Assembly: GCA_036383515.1 (NCBI GenBank)
Contig: DASVOE010000104.1
Coordinates: forward strand, 44,666-108,665
DNA length: 64,000 bases
Source of the DNA: CADEDV01 sp036383515
GTDB lineage: Bacteria > Bacteroidota > Bacteroidia > Chitinophagales > Chitinophagaceae
Direction: 5' to 3'
The notes beneath the pieces were generated by a model. It saw nothing but the letters and a program-made list of their open reading frames with translations. It made no database searches and was not told where the DNA came from. Shown here piece by piece: positions 19,617 to 26,410 of the stretch (the stretch's first letter is position 1; the number at the start of each line of letters is the position of its first letter). The position numbers and the translations under genes were made by a program.

Positions 19617-20084
19617 TCACGCTGCTTTATTGAGTGACTGATAGTTCTCCAGCCACTCCGTTACATCAAATGACGGGCATCCTTTTATCCATTCAAAAGG
19701 TTCAATGATACCGTTGCTGTTTTTGTCAGGACTAAAGTCCCGGTGTCCCCGAATAATTACATCTGGATATTTTTTGGCCAACTCTATCAGTTTGCCATAC
19801 ATGGCTTCCTTTTGTTCCATTGTGCGGTTATCGAGTGGTTTTCCTTTTTCATCAACTCCACCGATATAGGAAATGTGAATGGAATACCTGTTATTTCCGG
19901 CTACTCCATTGGCAATGCGATCTTCATCGGTAATGCTGATAATTTCTCCGTCTCGTTTAATGATGTAGTGATAACCGGGGTTTGCCCATCCTAATACCTC
20001 CTTCCAGTAGCGGCGAATATTTTCTATCGTTGCAGTAACAGGCGTGGCAGTGCAATGCACCACGATATATTTTATCGTTCTCAT
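19617..20084 (-). CDS. N-acetylmuramoyl-L-alanine amidase (Amidase_2 type)
   Basis: A 155-residue zinc amidase that cleaves between MurNAc and L-Ala in peptidoglycan. Expected metal and catalytic residues are visible: H10 in VVHCTAT, the aromatic GYHYIIKRDGEI strand, H114 in RGHRDFSPDKN and C136 in GCPSFDV; SIHISYIGG is the typical core strand. The length and architecture match phage-type endolysins of the T7 lysozyme family. No signal peptide is present, so release would depend on a holin-like partner or on incorporation into a particle. One base separates it from the next gene, so they are translated together. Confidence 0.9.
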   Translation of the reverse strand: MRTIKYIVVHCTATPVTATIENIRRYWKEVLGWANPGYHYIIKRDGEIISITDEDRIANGVAGNNRYSIHISYIGGVDEKGKPLDNRTMEQKEAMYGKLIELAKKYPDVIIRGHRDFSPDKNSNGIIEPFEWIKGCPSFDVTEWLENYQSLNKAA

Positions 20085-20114
20085 TGGGTATGATTTTCTA
20101 ATTGGAAAAAACGC

Positions 20115-20513
20115 TTAGGCTCTTAGCAGCAGATCAGGCTCATAATTACGCAACCATTCTTTTACTGAAAAACCTGGGCAATTGGCAGTAGCATCGAGTT
20201 CATTATGACCGATAATAGCCGCTGCGGGATACTTTACTGAAAGGGCCACCAGCTTATTGAATAAAGATTCCTCCTGTACAGGTGTTCGAGTATCACCCAA
20301 CGCTCCGGTTTTGTTTCTTCCGCCAGCATAAGCAATATGTATTGCTTCGCTATCCACTTCAGGAAGATGTTTGACAACTGTGGATTCAGGATGAATTTTT
20401 TTGATCTCACCACTTCGCTCTACAACGTAATGAAAGGAGCCATAGTGTTGACTGATCTTCGGGTCGAATGTTGCCGTGCTATGCACAACAATGTGTTTAA
20501 TGTATCGTTTCAT
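20115..20513 (-). CDS. Second N-acetylmuramoyl-L-alanine amidase, shorter form
   Basis: A 132-residue Amidase_2-type enzyme with H11 in VVHSTAT, FHYVVERSGEI, AIHIAYAGG, H103 in IGHNELD and C112 in NCPGFSV. It is a clearly diverged paralogue of the neighbouring amidase: the two share the core strands but differ in the loop before the last zinc ligands, which here is short and lacks the SPDKN insert. Two amidases side by side suggest different substrates or one acting at entry and one at exit. Length is near the lower limit of the family, but all key residues are there. Confidence 0.87.
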   Translation of the reverse strand: MKRYIKHIVVHSTATFDPKISQHYGSFHYVVERSGEIKKIHPESTVVKHLPEVDSEAIHIAYAGGRNKTGALGDTRTPVQEESLFNKLVALSVKYPAAAIIGHNELDATANCPGFSVKEWLRNYEPDLLLRA

Positions 20514-20537
20514 GCAGGTACGTTTTACTTGTTGTTT

Positions 20538-21527
20538 TTAATTGAGGTATTGAACAGATTTAGTATATACTAAAAAGTACTTACCATTGTTTTCAAATAA
20601 GGTATAGTCCAACCTTCGGGAAACTTCATTTCCCAACACCATCCTGGCTGGCACATTCACTCCATCAGTAGCATTGATCCATACAGTAGTTGTTTCTTTC
20701 GTTACAATAGGTCGGCCATCAAAACCCGATAAGCTCCATTTGTCTCCATCATATTGTAGTCCTATGCGCAGAAACTCCAAGCGAATCGCTTCTTTTTGAG
20801 TAGTGCTGGTGAAAACATTAAGCAAGCCATTAACAATAGTCTGTCGAACAGTTCCCAGGCGATACTGCTTGAATACTTCATTAGCTTTTGTATAGTCATC
20901 TACCGTTTGCATTTGTTTTAGTAGCGATAGAACCTTGCTATAGTTTTTTGCAGATGCAGCATTATAGAGTTCCTTTCCAATGGCTGCCCCATCCGGTTTT
21001 TGCGCCTGGGTTAGCACATTGAACATGCTTTCACTGATTTGCTCTGGCAGACCAATTTTTTTCAGAGCGGCGGCAGTTTCTGAGCCAAAATCTCCATCAG
21101 CTCCGTATCGAGGCAGGATTGTCTTGCCATACTTTGCAATAAGTGTTTGTTGAAGCAGGCGAACATATTCTCCTTTACTTCCTTTCTTCAGAGGGAAACT
21201 TGATGAGGACGAACTGGTACTGGCTATTGCAGGATTGGTAGTATATGGTGATGTTGATATTTTCGGAACAGCCGTTTTGGTTTTTGATTGCACAGATACC
21301 GGATCGATGGATGGATAGGCAGAAATGGCGGGAGATGTTGTTGGCAGCAGCAATTTGTCAATGTCCCCATTTTTCTTTTGCTCCTTTTTCTTTTTGAAGT
21401 ATTGCCACCCGAAGTAACCAAGAATACCGGCAGCACTTACTGCGACTGATGCAATGATGATATTCTTCGCCCGCTTTTTCTTTGATGATGCTGCAATGCT
21501 TCTTCTATTCTTTGATTTTGTTTTCAT
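20538..21527 (-). CDS. Membrane-anchored peptidoglycan-binding protein
   Basis: A 329-residue protein with a very basic N-terminus, a membrane helix (about 23-41), a Ser/Thr/Pro-rich linker to about 110, then a PG_binding_1-like domain (about 115-180) with LKKGSKGEYVRLLQQTL and GADGDFGSETAAALK. The C-terminal 130 residues are an unassigned mixed domain. It likely holds a particle or enzyme complex to the wall while anchored in a membrane. The frame ends 24 bases before the amidase start, and its own ATG overlaps the stop of the annexin-like gene (21524-21527). Confidence 0.7.
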   Translation of the reverse strand: MKTKSKNRRSIAASSKKKRAKNIIIASVAVSAAGILGYFGWQYFKKKKEQKKNGDIDKLLLPTTSPAISAYPSIDPVSVQSKTKTAVPKISTSPYTTNPAIASTSSSSSSFPLKKGSKGEYVRLLQQTLIAKYGKTILPRYGADGDFGSETAAALKKIGLPEQISESMFNVLTQAQKPDGAAIGKELYNAASAKNYSKVLSLLKQMQTVDDYTKANEVFKQYRLGTVRQTIVNGLLNVFTSTTQKEAIRLEFLRIGLQYDGDKWSLSGFDGRPIVTKETTTVWINATDGVNVPARMVLGNEVSRRLDYTLFENNGKYFLVYTKSVQYLN

Positions 21528-22222
21528 TCGGTCGGCTTTTTTAGAATTATCGACATCATAGGCTCATACTCCCAGCACTCCAACTCTCCCTTCAGGTCTT
21601 TCACAAGATCATCTCCATACAATTCATTATATGTTTTGGCTGTTTGCCAGAAATCCTTTTGTGTGCGTATTTCCAAAAAAACTGATTTGATGGCATCTTC
21701 ATCAGTTCCGGGAAACATCCAATAGGTTATTCTAAATGCCTCCCGCAATCTCTTTGCCCATGACTGAAACTGTCCGGGTGTAGGCAGAATTTGTATTTCT
21801 GCTGTTCCCTTTTCTGGTTTCGCAGCAATGATGGCCAGCATTTCATTGTATTCACTTGTTGTCAATTCATCTTTCATATCAGCCATCATACTGCGGGCAT
21901 AAAGTTTTTGATAAGAGCTAATCACATTCTTGAAAACTTCTTTACTTGGTATTGAGATAATTGTTTTCCTTATTGCTTCTTCATCAGTACCCCATCCCCA
22001 CCACATATCGTTCTCAAATGCCATTTTAATCTGTTTGGCGTATGTGGCAGGCGTTCCTTCTTCAAATGTTTTTCTTTCTTCAGCGGTAGCTCTTGCTTTG
22101 CGTACCAGGCTTCGTCCGATAAAGAAACTTCCACCAATTACAACCAGACCGAGTATGCCATACTTGATCTTTTCTTCGAGTGTGAACTGGTCTTGGTCTT
22201 GGGTGGAAGTTTTTGGATTCAT
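21524..22222 (-). CDS. Membrane protein with two annexin-like repeats
   Basis: A 232-residue protein with one membrane segment (about 20-37) followed by two similar repeats (about 60-135 and 150-228). Each repeat carries the annexin type of signature: GWGTDEEAI (76-84) and PGTDEDAI (171-178), then Y...LY, and an acidic D-(M/L)-K-(D/G)-E-L helix, as in eukaryotic annexins that bind calcium and phospholipid. The GxGTD loop and distant acidic residue needed for type II calcium sites are largely kept in the first repeat. Bacterial annexin-like proteins are known but uncommon, and a transmembrane anchor is unusual. Function here is unknown; membrane remodelling or attachment in a particle is a guess. 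Confidence 0.65.
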   Translation of the reverse strand: MNPKTSTQDQDQFTLEEKIKYGILGLVVIGGSFFIGRSLVRKARATAEERKTFEEGTPATYAKQIKMAFENDMWWGWGTDEEAIRKTIISIPSKEVFKNVISSYQKLYARSMMADMKDELTTSEYNEMLAIIAAKPEKGTAEIQILPTPGQFQSWAKRLREAFRITYWMFPGTDEDAIKSVFLEIRTQKDFWQTAKTYNELYGDDLVKDLKGELECWEYEPMMSIILKKPTE

Positions 22223-22258
22223 AGGGAAGGGAATACAAAAAACAGATTTTGAGTTTAC

Positions 22259-22441
22259 CTACACACCTAAATATCTTTTAGCAAGAGCAGTCTTTAGCGG
22301 GTCATGCTTTATTACATGCGCCAGCTTTGAAAGTTCTTTCTCTGACAACCGGGAAGCGAGAATAGTAAGTGCCTTCATCTTGGCATCGGTCTCAGTTTCT
22401 GTCTTTCCTTCAATGCTCATAGTGTACTGATACGTTTTCAT
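22259..22441 (-). CDS. Small hypothetical protein of the virus-like block
   Basis: A 60-residue soluble protein: a beta-like N-terminus (MKTYQYTMSIEG) and two predicted helices. The spacing (stop at 22259, start overlapping the stop of the preceding gene by 4 bp) supports translation. No family recognised. It could be an adaptor or assembly factor for its upstream coiled-coil neighbour. Confidence 0.5.
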   Translation of the reverse strand: MKTYQYTMSIEGKTETETDAKMKALTILASRLSEKELSKLAHVIKHDPLKTALAKRYLGV

Positions 22442-23298
22442 TCCTTAATAATTTTAATGTTCAATAGTTCAGCAACGGTTTGCAAATGGGACGGCTCAAT
22501 GGTAAATTGCCGGATGATCTCCATGACTGTTTTCAACTGTTCTTCTTCAAACGCTTTGTCGAGTTGTTCCAGCACCGGGAGATACTGCAATAGCTCAGGT
22601 GCTATTTCGCTATTATGATGATCCTTCTTTTCAAAGGTGGCCTCGGTATGTTCTATTGGAACTGTTTGGGATGGTTGTCCAAGACCTGAAAGACCGATTT
22701 TTTCAAATACACCTGCATTCCTGGCTGCCATTCTTTCAAGCACCGCACTACCCAACTCTACCAAATCGAGCTTACCTAATTTGTGCTTATTGTCTTTTGC
22801 TTCTTCCAACTGCCGCTCCAACTCTTCTGCATATTCTTCAGATTCTTCCAATTGTTGCTTAATCTCCTGCAACTCTTCCCTCATCTGTTTTACTTCATGT
22901 TCCCTGTCTCTCGCTTCCAATTTCTCCTGTATAATATTGTCAAGCTCACCCAAACCATTCAGTGGCTTTTCTGATTTATGCTGCTGTACATAGTAGCAAT
23001 ATTGGTCATTGCGAGGTGAGGTCATGGAATAATAAATCAGGATGCGAATCTTTTCTGTGTCCTCATTCATGTAATACTCATAGTTGTCAAACTCCTTTGG
23101 ATCTTCTGTCTTTGGTACAACTTTCAGCCCATCCACGAATATTTCGTAAGGCCGCACTTGTCCCTTCGCTGCCATCTCGATGAGGAAATGTTTGAGCTTA
23201 TCTATTTTCAGTTGATCATATTTATCATTGGTCACAGGCATATTGATTGTCGTTTTGGAATTACCTGTATATATTGTATACCGTTTAATCCCTCCCAT
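22438..23298 (-). CDS. Coiled-coil protein with two copies of the block motif
   Basis: A 286-residue protein with a mixed N-terminal domain (1-110), a strongly charged coiled coil (about 122-172, Glu/Lys/Gln-rich) and a helical C-terminal domain. LNGLGEL (114-119 region) lies just before the coiled coil and LSGLGQP (203-209) just after it, matching the short motif shared by other proteins here. The ATG at 23298 makes the frame overlap the upstream gene by 67 bp; an ATG at 23241 would cut this to 10 bp, but the added residues look protein-like, so the longer form is kept. A scaffold role is possible, by analogy with coiled-coil assembly proteins. Confidence 0.55.
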   Translation of the reverse strand: MGGIKRYTIYTGNSKTTINMPVTNDKYDQLKIDKLKHFLIEMAAKGQVRPYEIFVDGLKVVPKTEDPKEFDNYEYYMNEDTEKIRILIYYSMTSPRNDQYCYYVQQHKSEKPLNGLGELDNIIQEKLEARDREHEVKQMREELQEIKQQLEESEEYAEELERQLEEAKDNKHKLGKLDLVELGSAVLERMAARNAGVFEKIGLSGLGQPSQTVPIEHTEATFEKKDHHNSEIAPELLQYLPVLEQLDKAFEEEQLKTVMEIIRQFTIEPSHLQTVAELLNIKIIKE

Positions 23299-23561
23299 TT
23301 ATTCGTAAAGGTTATATGTCCCTGGTGCTCGAATTGATACTCTCTTAAATTGCCATCATTCCAATCCATCACGCCCATATCTGATTCAACTCTTGCGTTC
23401 CATCCTGTGTCAACAAGAATAATCAACTGACCGTATGCTTCAAGTGTTCTTACTTCAATTGGTCCCAGCAACAAGTACTTTAACCGTAAATGATAATCAT
23501 CCCTATAACCCAACTCTTTCATACGGCGGGGGATATATTCCAGAGCAAAATCAAATGTCAT
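23232..23561 (-). CDS. Hypothetical protein, possible particle component
   Basis: A 109-residue protein, beta-rich in its second half, with many aromatic residues (W, Y, F) and no membrane segment or known motif. It overlaps the upstream gene (start region 23551-23561, 11 bp) and the downstream one, so it is tightly coupled in translation to the structural-looking genes on either side. Confidence 0.5.
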   Translation of the reverse strand: MTFDFALEYIPRRMKELGYRDDYHLRLKYLLLGPIEVRTLEAYGQLIILVDTGWNARVESDMGVMDWNDGNLREYQFEHQGHITFTNKWEGLNGIQYIQVIPKRQSICL

Positions 23562-24063
23562 TCTTACAAATTTTTTCTATCCATAAATAAAGGTGGAAGG
23601 TGTATCGGACGATTAGTTCATTAATAATTCCCCAGCGATCTTTAAAGCAGCCTTCAACAATTTCATTTCCATTTACATCTACATCAAACTCTTCCTTTCT
23701 GGTGCAATGTGTCCATTCAGCAAACTGATTCATTACTGGTTTGCTGAAATCCGCCCAGAACGTGTTGCTTTCCTTGTCCTTCACTTCGCTTTTGAGAAAG
23801 ATATTTTCCTTTCCAAGAGTTAACAGGCTGAATTCTCCGACAGTTTTATTTGGTCTTACATGAAATAATGAATCATTGGTATTGGGAAACTGTATCCATT
23901 CCGGATCATTATAATTTCCTGTCTCTGCATAAAAGGTTCTTATCGTTCCGAATTCAACACCAATGATTCTCTTTGTGTCAGCAGGCAGAATGATCTGGAA
24001 ATTTTTAATTTCCTTTGGCTTTGTTATTGATATGGTTAAAACCAGCACTTTCTCTTTTATCAT
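23551..24063 (-). CDS. Beta-rich hypothetical protein, putative structural component
   Basis: A 170-residue protein of alternating beta-like segments with no signal peptide, metal motif or nucleotide site. The start overlaps the stop of the gene before it by 4 bp. Its position among three short beta-rich proteins, between a muramidase and a coiled-coil protein, fits a minor capsid, penton or spike role, but no homology was recognised. Confidence 0.5.
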   Translation of the reverse strand: MIKEKVLVLTISITKPKEIKNFQIILPADTKRIIGVEFGTIRTFYAETGNYNDPEWIQFPNTNDSLFHVRPNKTVGEFSLLTLGKENIFLKSEVKDKESNTFWADFSKPVMNQFAEWTHCTRKEEFDVDVNGNEIVEGCFKDRWGIINELIVRYTFHLYLWIEKICKNDI

Positions 24064-24440
24064 TGCTCTGATATTTCACAGTCCACATAAAGAGATACAC
24101 GATATGAGGCAAATGGCAGCCTGTCATCATTGCTATCCTTATAGTCAACTTTAATAGTTCCGTTTCCGGGATGCATACCATTGATTTTGTAAAACCGTTC
24201 ATTGGGAGAAACATTCAAGCCTGTCATCAATAGTTTGCTTTCGTAATTCTCTGGAAAAATCTCTTCCCGATTGATTTCAACTTTTTGAGAGCCTCTGTAA
24301 TACATCAGATCGTCACGATCAGAAGTAAACAATAGCCCATGTATCGCTGTAATGTTCTTATCCAGCTCAAAACTTTTTGAATGAAGAGTATTAGCCGTAG
24401 TAACATCTATATCATATCTTTTTTTAATTCTCTTGCCCAT
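24060..24440 (-). CDS. Beta-rich hypothetical protein, putative structural component
   Basis: A 126-residue protein opening with a basic patch (MGKRIKKR), then beta-like segments containing GLLFTSDRDDLMYYRGSQKV and SYRVSLYVDCE. No catalytic or binding motif is visible. The size and beta content fit a jelly-roll-type particle protein, but this is inference from context only. It is translationally coupled to the next gene by an ATGA overlap. Confidence 0.5.
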   Translation of the reverse strand: MGKRIKKRYDIDVTTANTLHSKSFELDKNITAIHGLLFTSDRDDLMYYRGSQKVEINREEIFPENYESKLLMTGLNVSPNERFYKINGMHPGNGTIKVDYKDSNDDRLPFASYRVSLYVDCEISEQ

Positions 24441-24449
24441 GTTTATTAT

Positions 24450-24989
24450 TTATGTTGTTGCCATTTGGCCTCCTGCTTTTTCATAAAAAAGCAGGAGGTC
24501 TTGCAATGACTTTTCACTCTGACCATACCCCGCCCCTGGAAAGGAAGCCCAAATCTTCCTGCATTTATTAATTGCTTGTGGAACATGGCCTCTGAGTATA
24601 TCATCAATTGCGCCTCCTCTTCTTATCAATTCAATTGCTGCCTTATTCTGTGATGCAGGGGAAAAGTCTGGTAACCGCAGTGATAATTGCAACTCTGTCC
24701 AGGTCGAATACAAAAATTGATATGCACCTGCAGCAGTACTGGTTATTCCCCACCTGGTAACAGGGATGTTTGGATGTTTTGAAAAATCATCAAACAGGTT
24801 ACCACCATAAAGCATTCTATAAGCCTTGTTACCCAATGTCCCTTCCGAGAATTGTATCATTAGCAAAAAGGCTTTCAGGTTTGAAAGAGCTGTGGTATTA
24901 CTTGTGCTTTTTTTTGAAGCAGCAAATAAGACCGTAGGAAGGAGAAGGGCTGCTGCAAGTGCAACCCATTCCTTAACTGATAGCTTCAT
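24450..24989 (-). CDS. Lysozyme-like muramidase (GH104/GH24 type)
   Basis: A 179-residue wall-cleaving enzyme. Residues 8-24 form a signal-anchor. The catalytic region has FSEGTLG (E49, the expected acid), Y-x-x-x-YGGNLFDDFSKHP, TSTAAGAYQFLYSTW and LPDFSPASQNKAAIELI, then WASFPGAGYGQ. This order is characteristic of GH104 endolysins, which cleave the MurNAc-GlcNAc bond. The membrane anchor distinguishes it from soluble phage lysozymes and suggests that it is carried on a membrane or particle rather than freed into the cytoplasm. Neighbour genes encode beta-rich putative structural proteins. Confidence 0.85.
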   Translation of the reverse strand: MKLSVKEWVALAAALLLPTVLFAASKKSTSNTTALSNLKAFLLMIQFSEGTLGNKAYRMLYGGNLFDDFSKHPNIPVTRWGITSTAAGAYQFLYSTWTELQLSLRLPDFSPASQNKAAIELIRRGGAIDDILRGHVPQAINKCRKIWASFPGAGYGQSEKSLQDLLLFYEKAGGQMATT

Positions 24990-24992
24990 TTC

Positions 24993-25712
24993 CTACGGAG
25001 TAGTAATTGTGCCATGCAAACCGGCGAAGATGTAGGAGTTGGCTGCAATACCATCCATTGTTCCTAACTCAATAGTCATTTCGATCAATAGATCATCTTC
25101 AATGAGGCGAGGGTTGGCAAGTTTATAATAACCGATAGGAACCTGATGATAAGCTGATGTTTTGAAAACGGCATTGGAAGTTTCCGGCACGATTGAACGC
25201 TTATTACACTTGAGAGAGAACTCACCATTAGCGATCGTATTAAAATTTTCCAGCCCTTTGAATTCGGTTGCGATGATCTTATCCTTTGTTCCATCTGCTG
25301 ATACTCCTGCAAGCAAATAGATACCACTTACAAGAAAGGCCTGATTCTTTGGTAGCTTTGCATTTGAAATATTTCGCAAACCAATTTCCTTGTCATCCTG
25401 CGTCTCAAACATTTTTACTGTCTTTGAGGTTGCTGCCTTAATGGAGTAGATGGTAGCATCCGCCAAACGTAAAGTGCCATTTGCAAGCCCTTCTTTAATA
25501 TGGGCAGGCAGTTCACCAAAATGTTTTTCCATTTCGGCTCTGCTACCTCTGCTTGCAGCTCCGGTGTTTGCCAGTTTGTTTACGGTGCGCTGGCGTTTAA
25601 CGGGATTCATGCGACGCAATGCGCCAAGCAGCTCACCATCCTCAATACCATCAATTCCGATTAATGCACCTGCATTGTTATATTCTTCAATGCCTTCAAG
25701 TATGCCTAACAT
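24993..25712 (-). CDS. Candidate major structural (capsid-like) protein
   Basis: A 239-residue protein, unassigned. The N-terminal 40 residues are helical and contain IGIDGIEDGELLGAL, a variant of the motif shared in this block. A basic linker (about 33-55) follows, and residues 75-239 are almost all short beta strands with FLVSGIYLLAG and VPIGYYKLANPRLIEDD, ending in an extended tail. A removable or helical N-arm plus a beta-rich body fits capsid proteins of small icosahedral phages, but no homologue was confirmed. Only three bases separate its stop from the muramidase start, and a longer 61-bp gap precedes it, so it may be well expressed. Identification as capsid is a hypothesis. Confidence 0.4.
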   Translation of the reverse strand: MLGILEGIEEYNNAGALIGIDGIEDGELLGALRRMNPVKRQRTVNKLANTGAASRGSRAEMEKHFGELPAHIKEGLANGTLRLADATIYSIKAATSKTVKMFETQDDKEIGLRNISNAKLPKNQAFLVSGIYLLAGVSADGTKDKIIATEFKGLENFNTIANGEFSLKCNKRSIVPETSNAVFKTSAYHQVPIGYYKLANPRLIEDDLLIEMTIELGTMDGIAANSYIFAGLHGTITTP

Positions 25713-25773
25713 AGTTTAAAGATTTATGGATTAAAAAATGTATTTAAAGGGTATCAGATAATTGTGAAATGAA

Positions 25774-26376
25774 TCAAAGGATATGACTAGCCAATTCACC
25801 GATGTCGAAATCATCACCGAGTAAAAGTTCTTCTTCTCCTCCTCTTAGCTGACCCTGAAACTGCCGGGCAGATTCAGCGATCTGATCTTCGATTACATCA
25901 AGTGCAGCGAGTGCGCCGTTCATAGATTGATCAGGGTAGGTGAAATATTGCAACTCGCCGAATCCATTTGTGGTAGTTGCCTGCTTTTTCTTTAGGATCT
26001 TATCGAGGTAAAGCCTTTCTGTCATTGCTTCTCTATAGGCTTGCAGGCGCTCCTTAATACCATCTAAACCTTCAAGGCCATTTACTGTACCTGATTTTTG
26101 AAAGCCGTTGGAAGCCATCATGCCAATACCCATAAGCTGTATCAGTTTGTTGCCTGAAAAATGGCCAGCTCCTGTAGTTGCGATTCCTATTAAAAGTGAT
26201 GGCTTGCCAATTGCTGCTCCAAGCAGCCCGCCACCTAATACACCGATCAGCACATCTTTACCAGTTTCCAGTAAACTGTTTTTTACATCTCCTTTTGCGG
26301 GCAACCCTTCATTCAACTGCGCAAGAAAGTTTTTCTTTATAGCTTTTTTCGAATAGCGGTTTTTCTTTTTTGACAT
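25774..26376 (-). CDS. Small basic protein with Gly-rich membrane segments and two block motifs
   Basis: A 200-residue protein with a very basic N-terminus (MSKKKNRYSKK), hydrophobic Gly/Ala-rich helices at about 42-70 and 78-92, then VNGLEGLDG (98-106), a helical region, and TNGFGELQ (136-143). The end is acidic (GGEEELLLGDDFDIGEL). It carries two copies of the motif shared by the block, each at a domain border. Possible role: a membrane-associated particle protein that is cut after assembly. No family was recognised. Confidence 0.5.
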   Translation of the reverse strand: MSKKKNRYSKKAIKKNFLAQLNEGLPAKGDVKNSLLETGKDVLIGVLGGGLLGAAIGKPSLLIGIATTGAGHFSGNKLIQLMGIGMMASNGFQKSGTVNGLEGLDGIKERLQAYREAMTERLYLDKILKKKQATTTNGFGELQYFTYPDQSMNGALAALDVIEDQIAESARQFQGQLRGGEEELLLGDDFDIGELASHIL

Positions 26377-26410
26377 GGTATGATAAGTTAATGTGTTAGG
26401 TGAATAGTGT

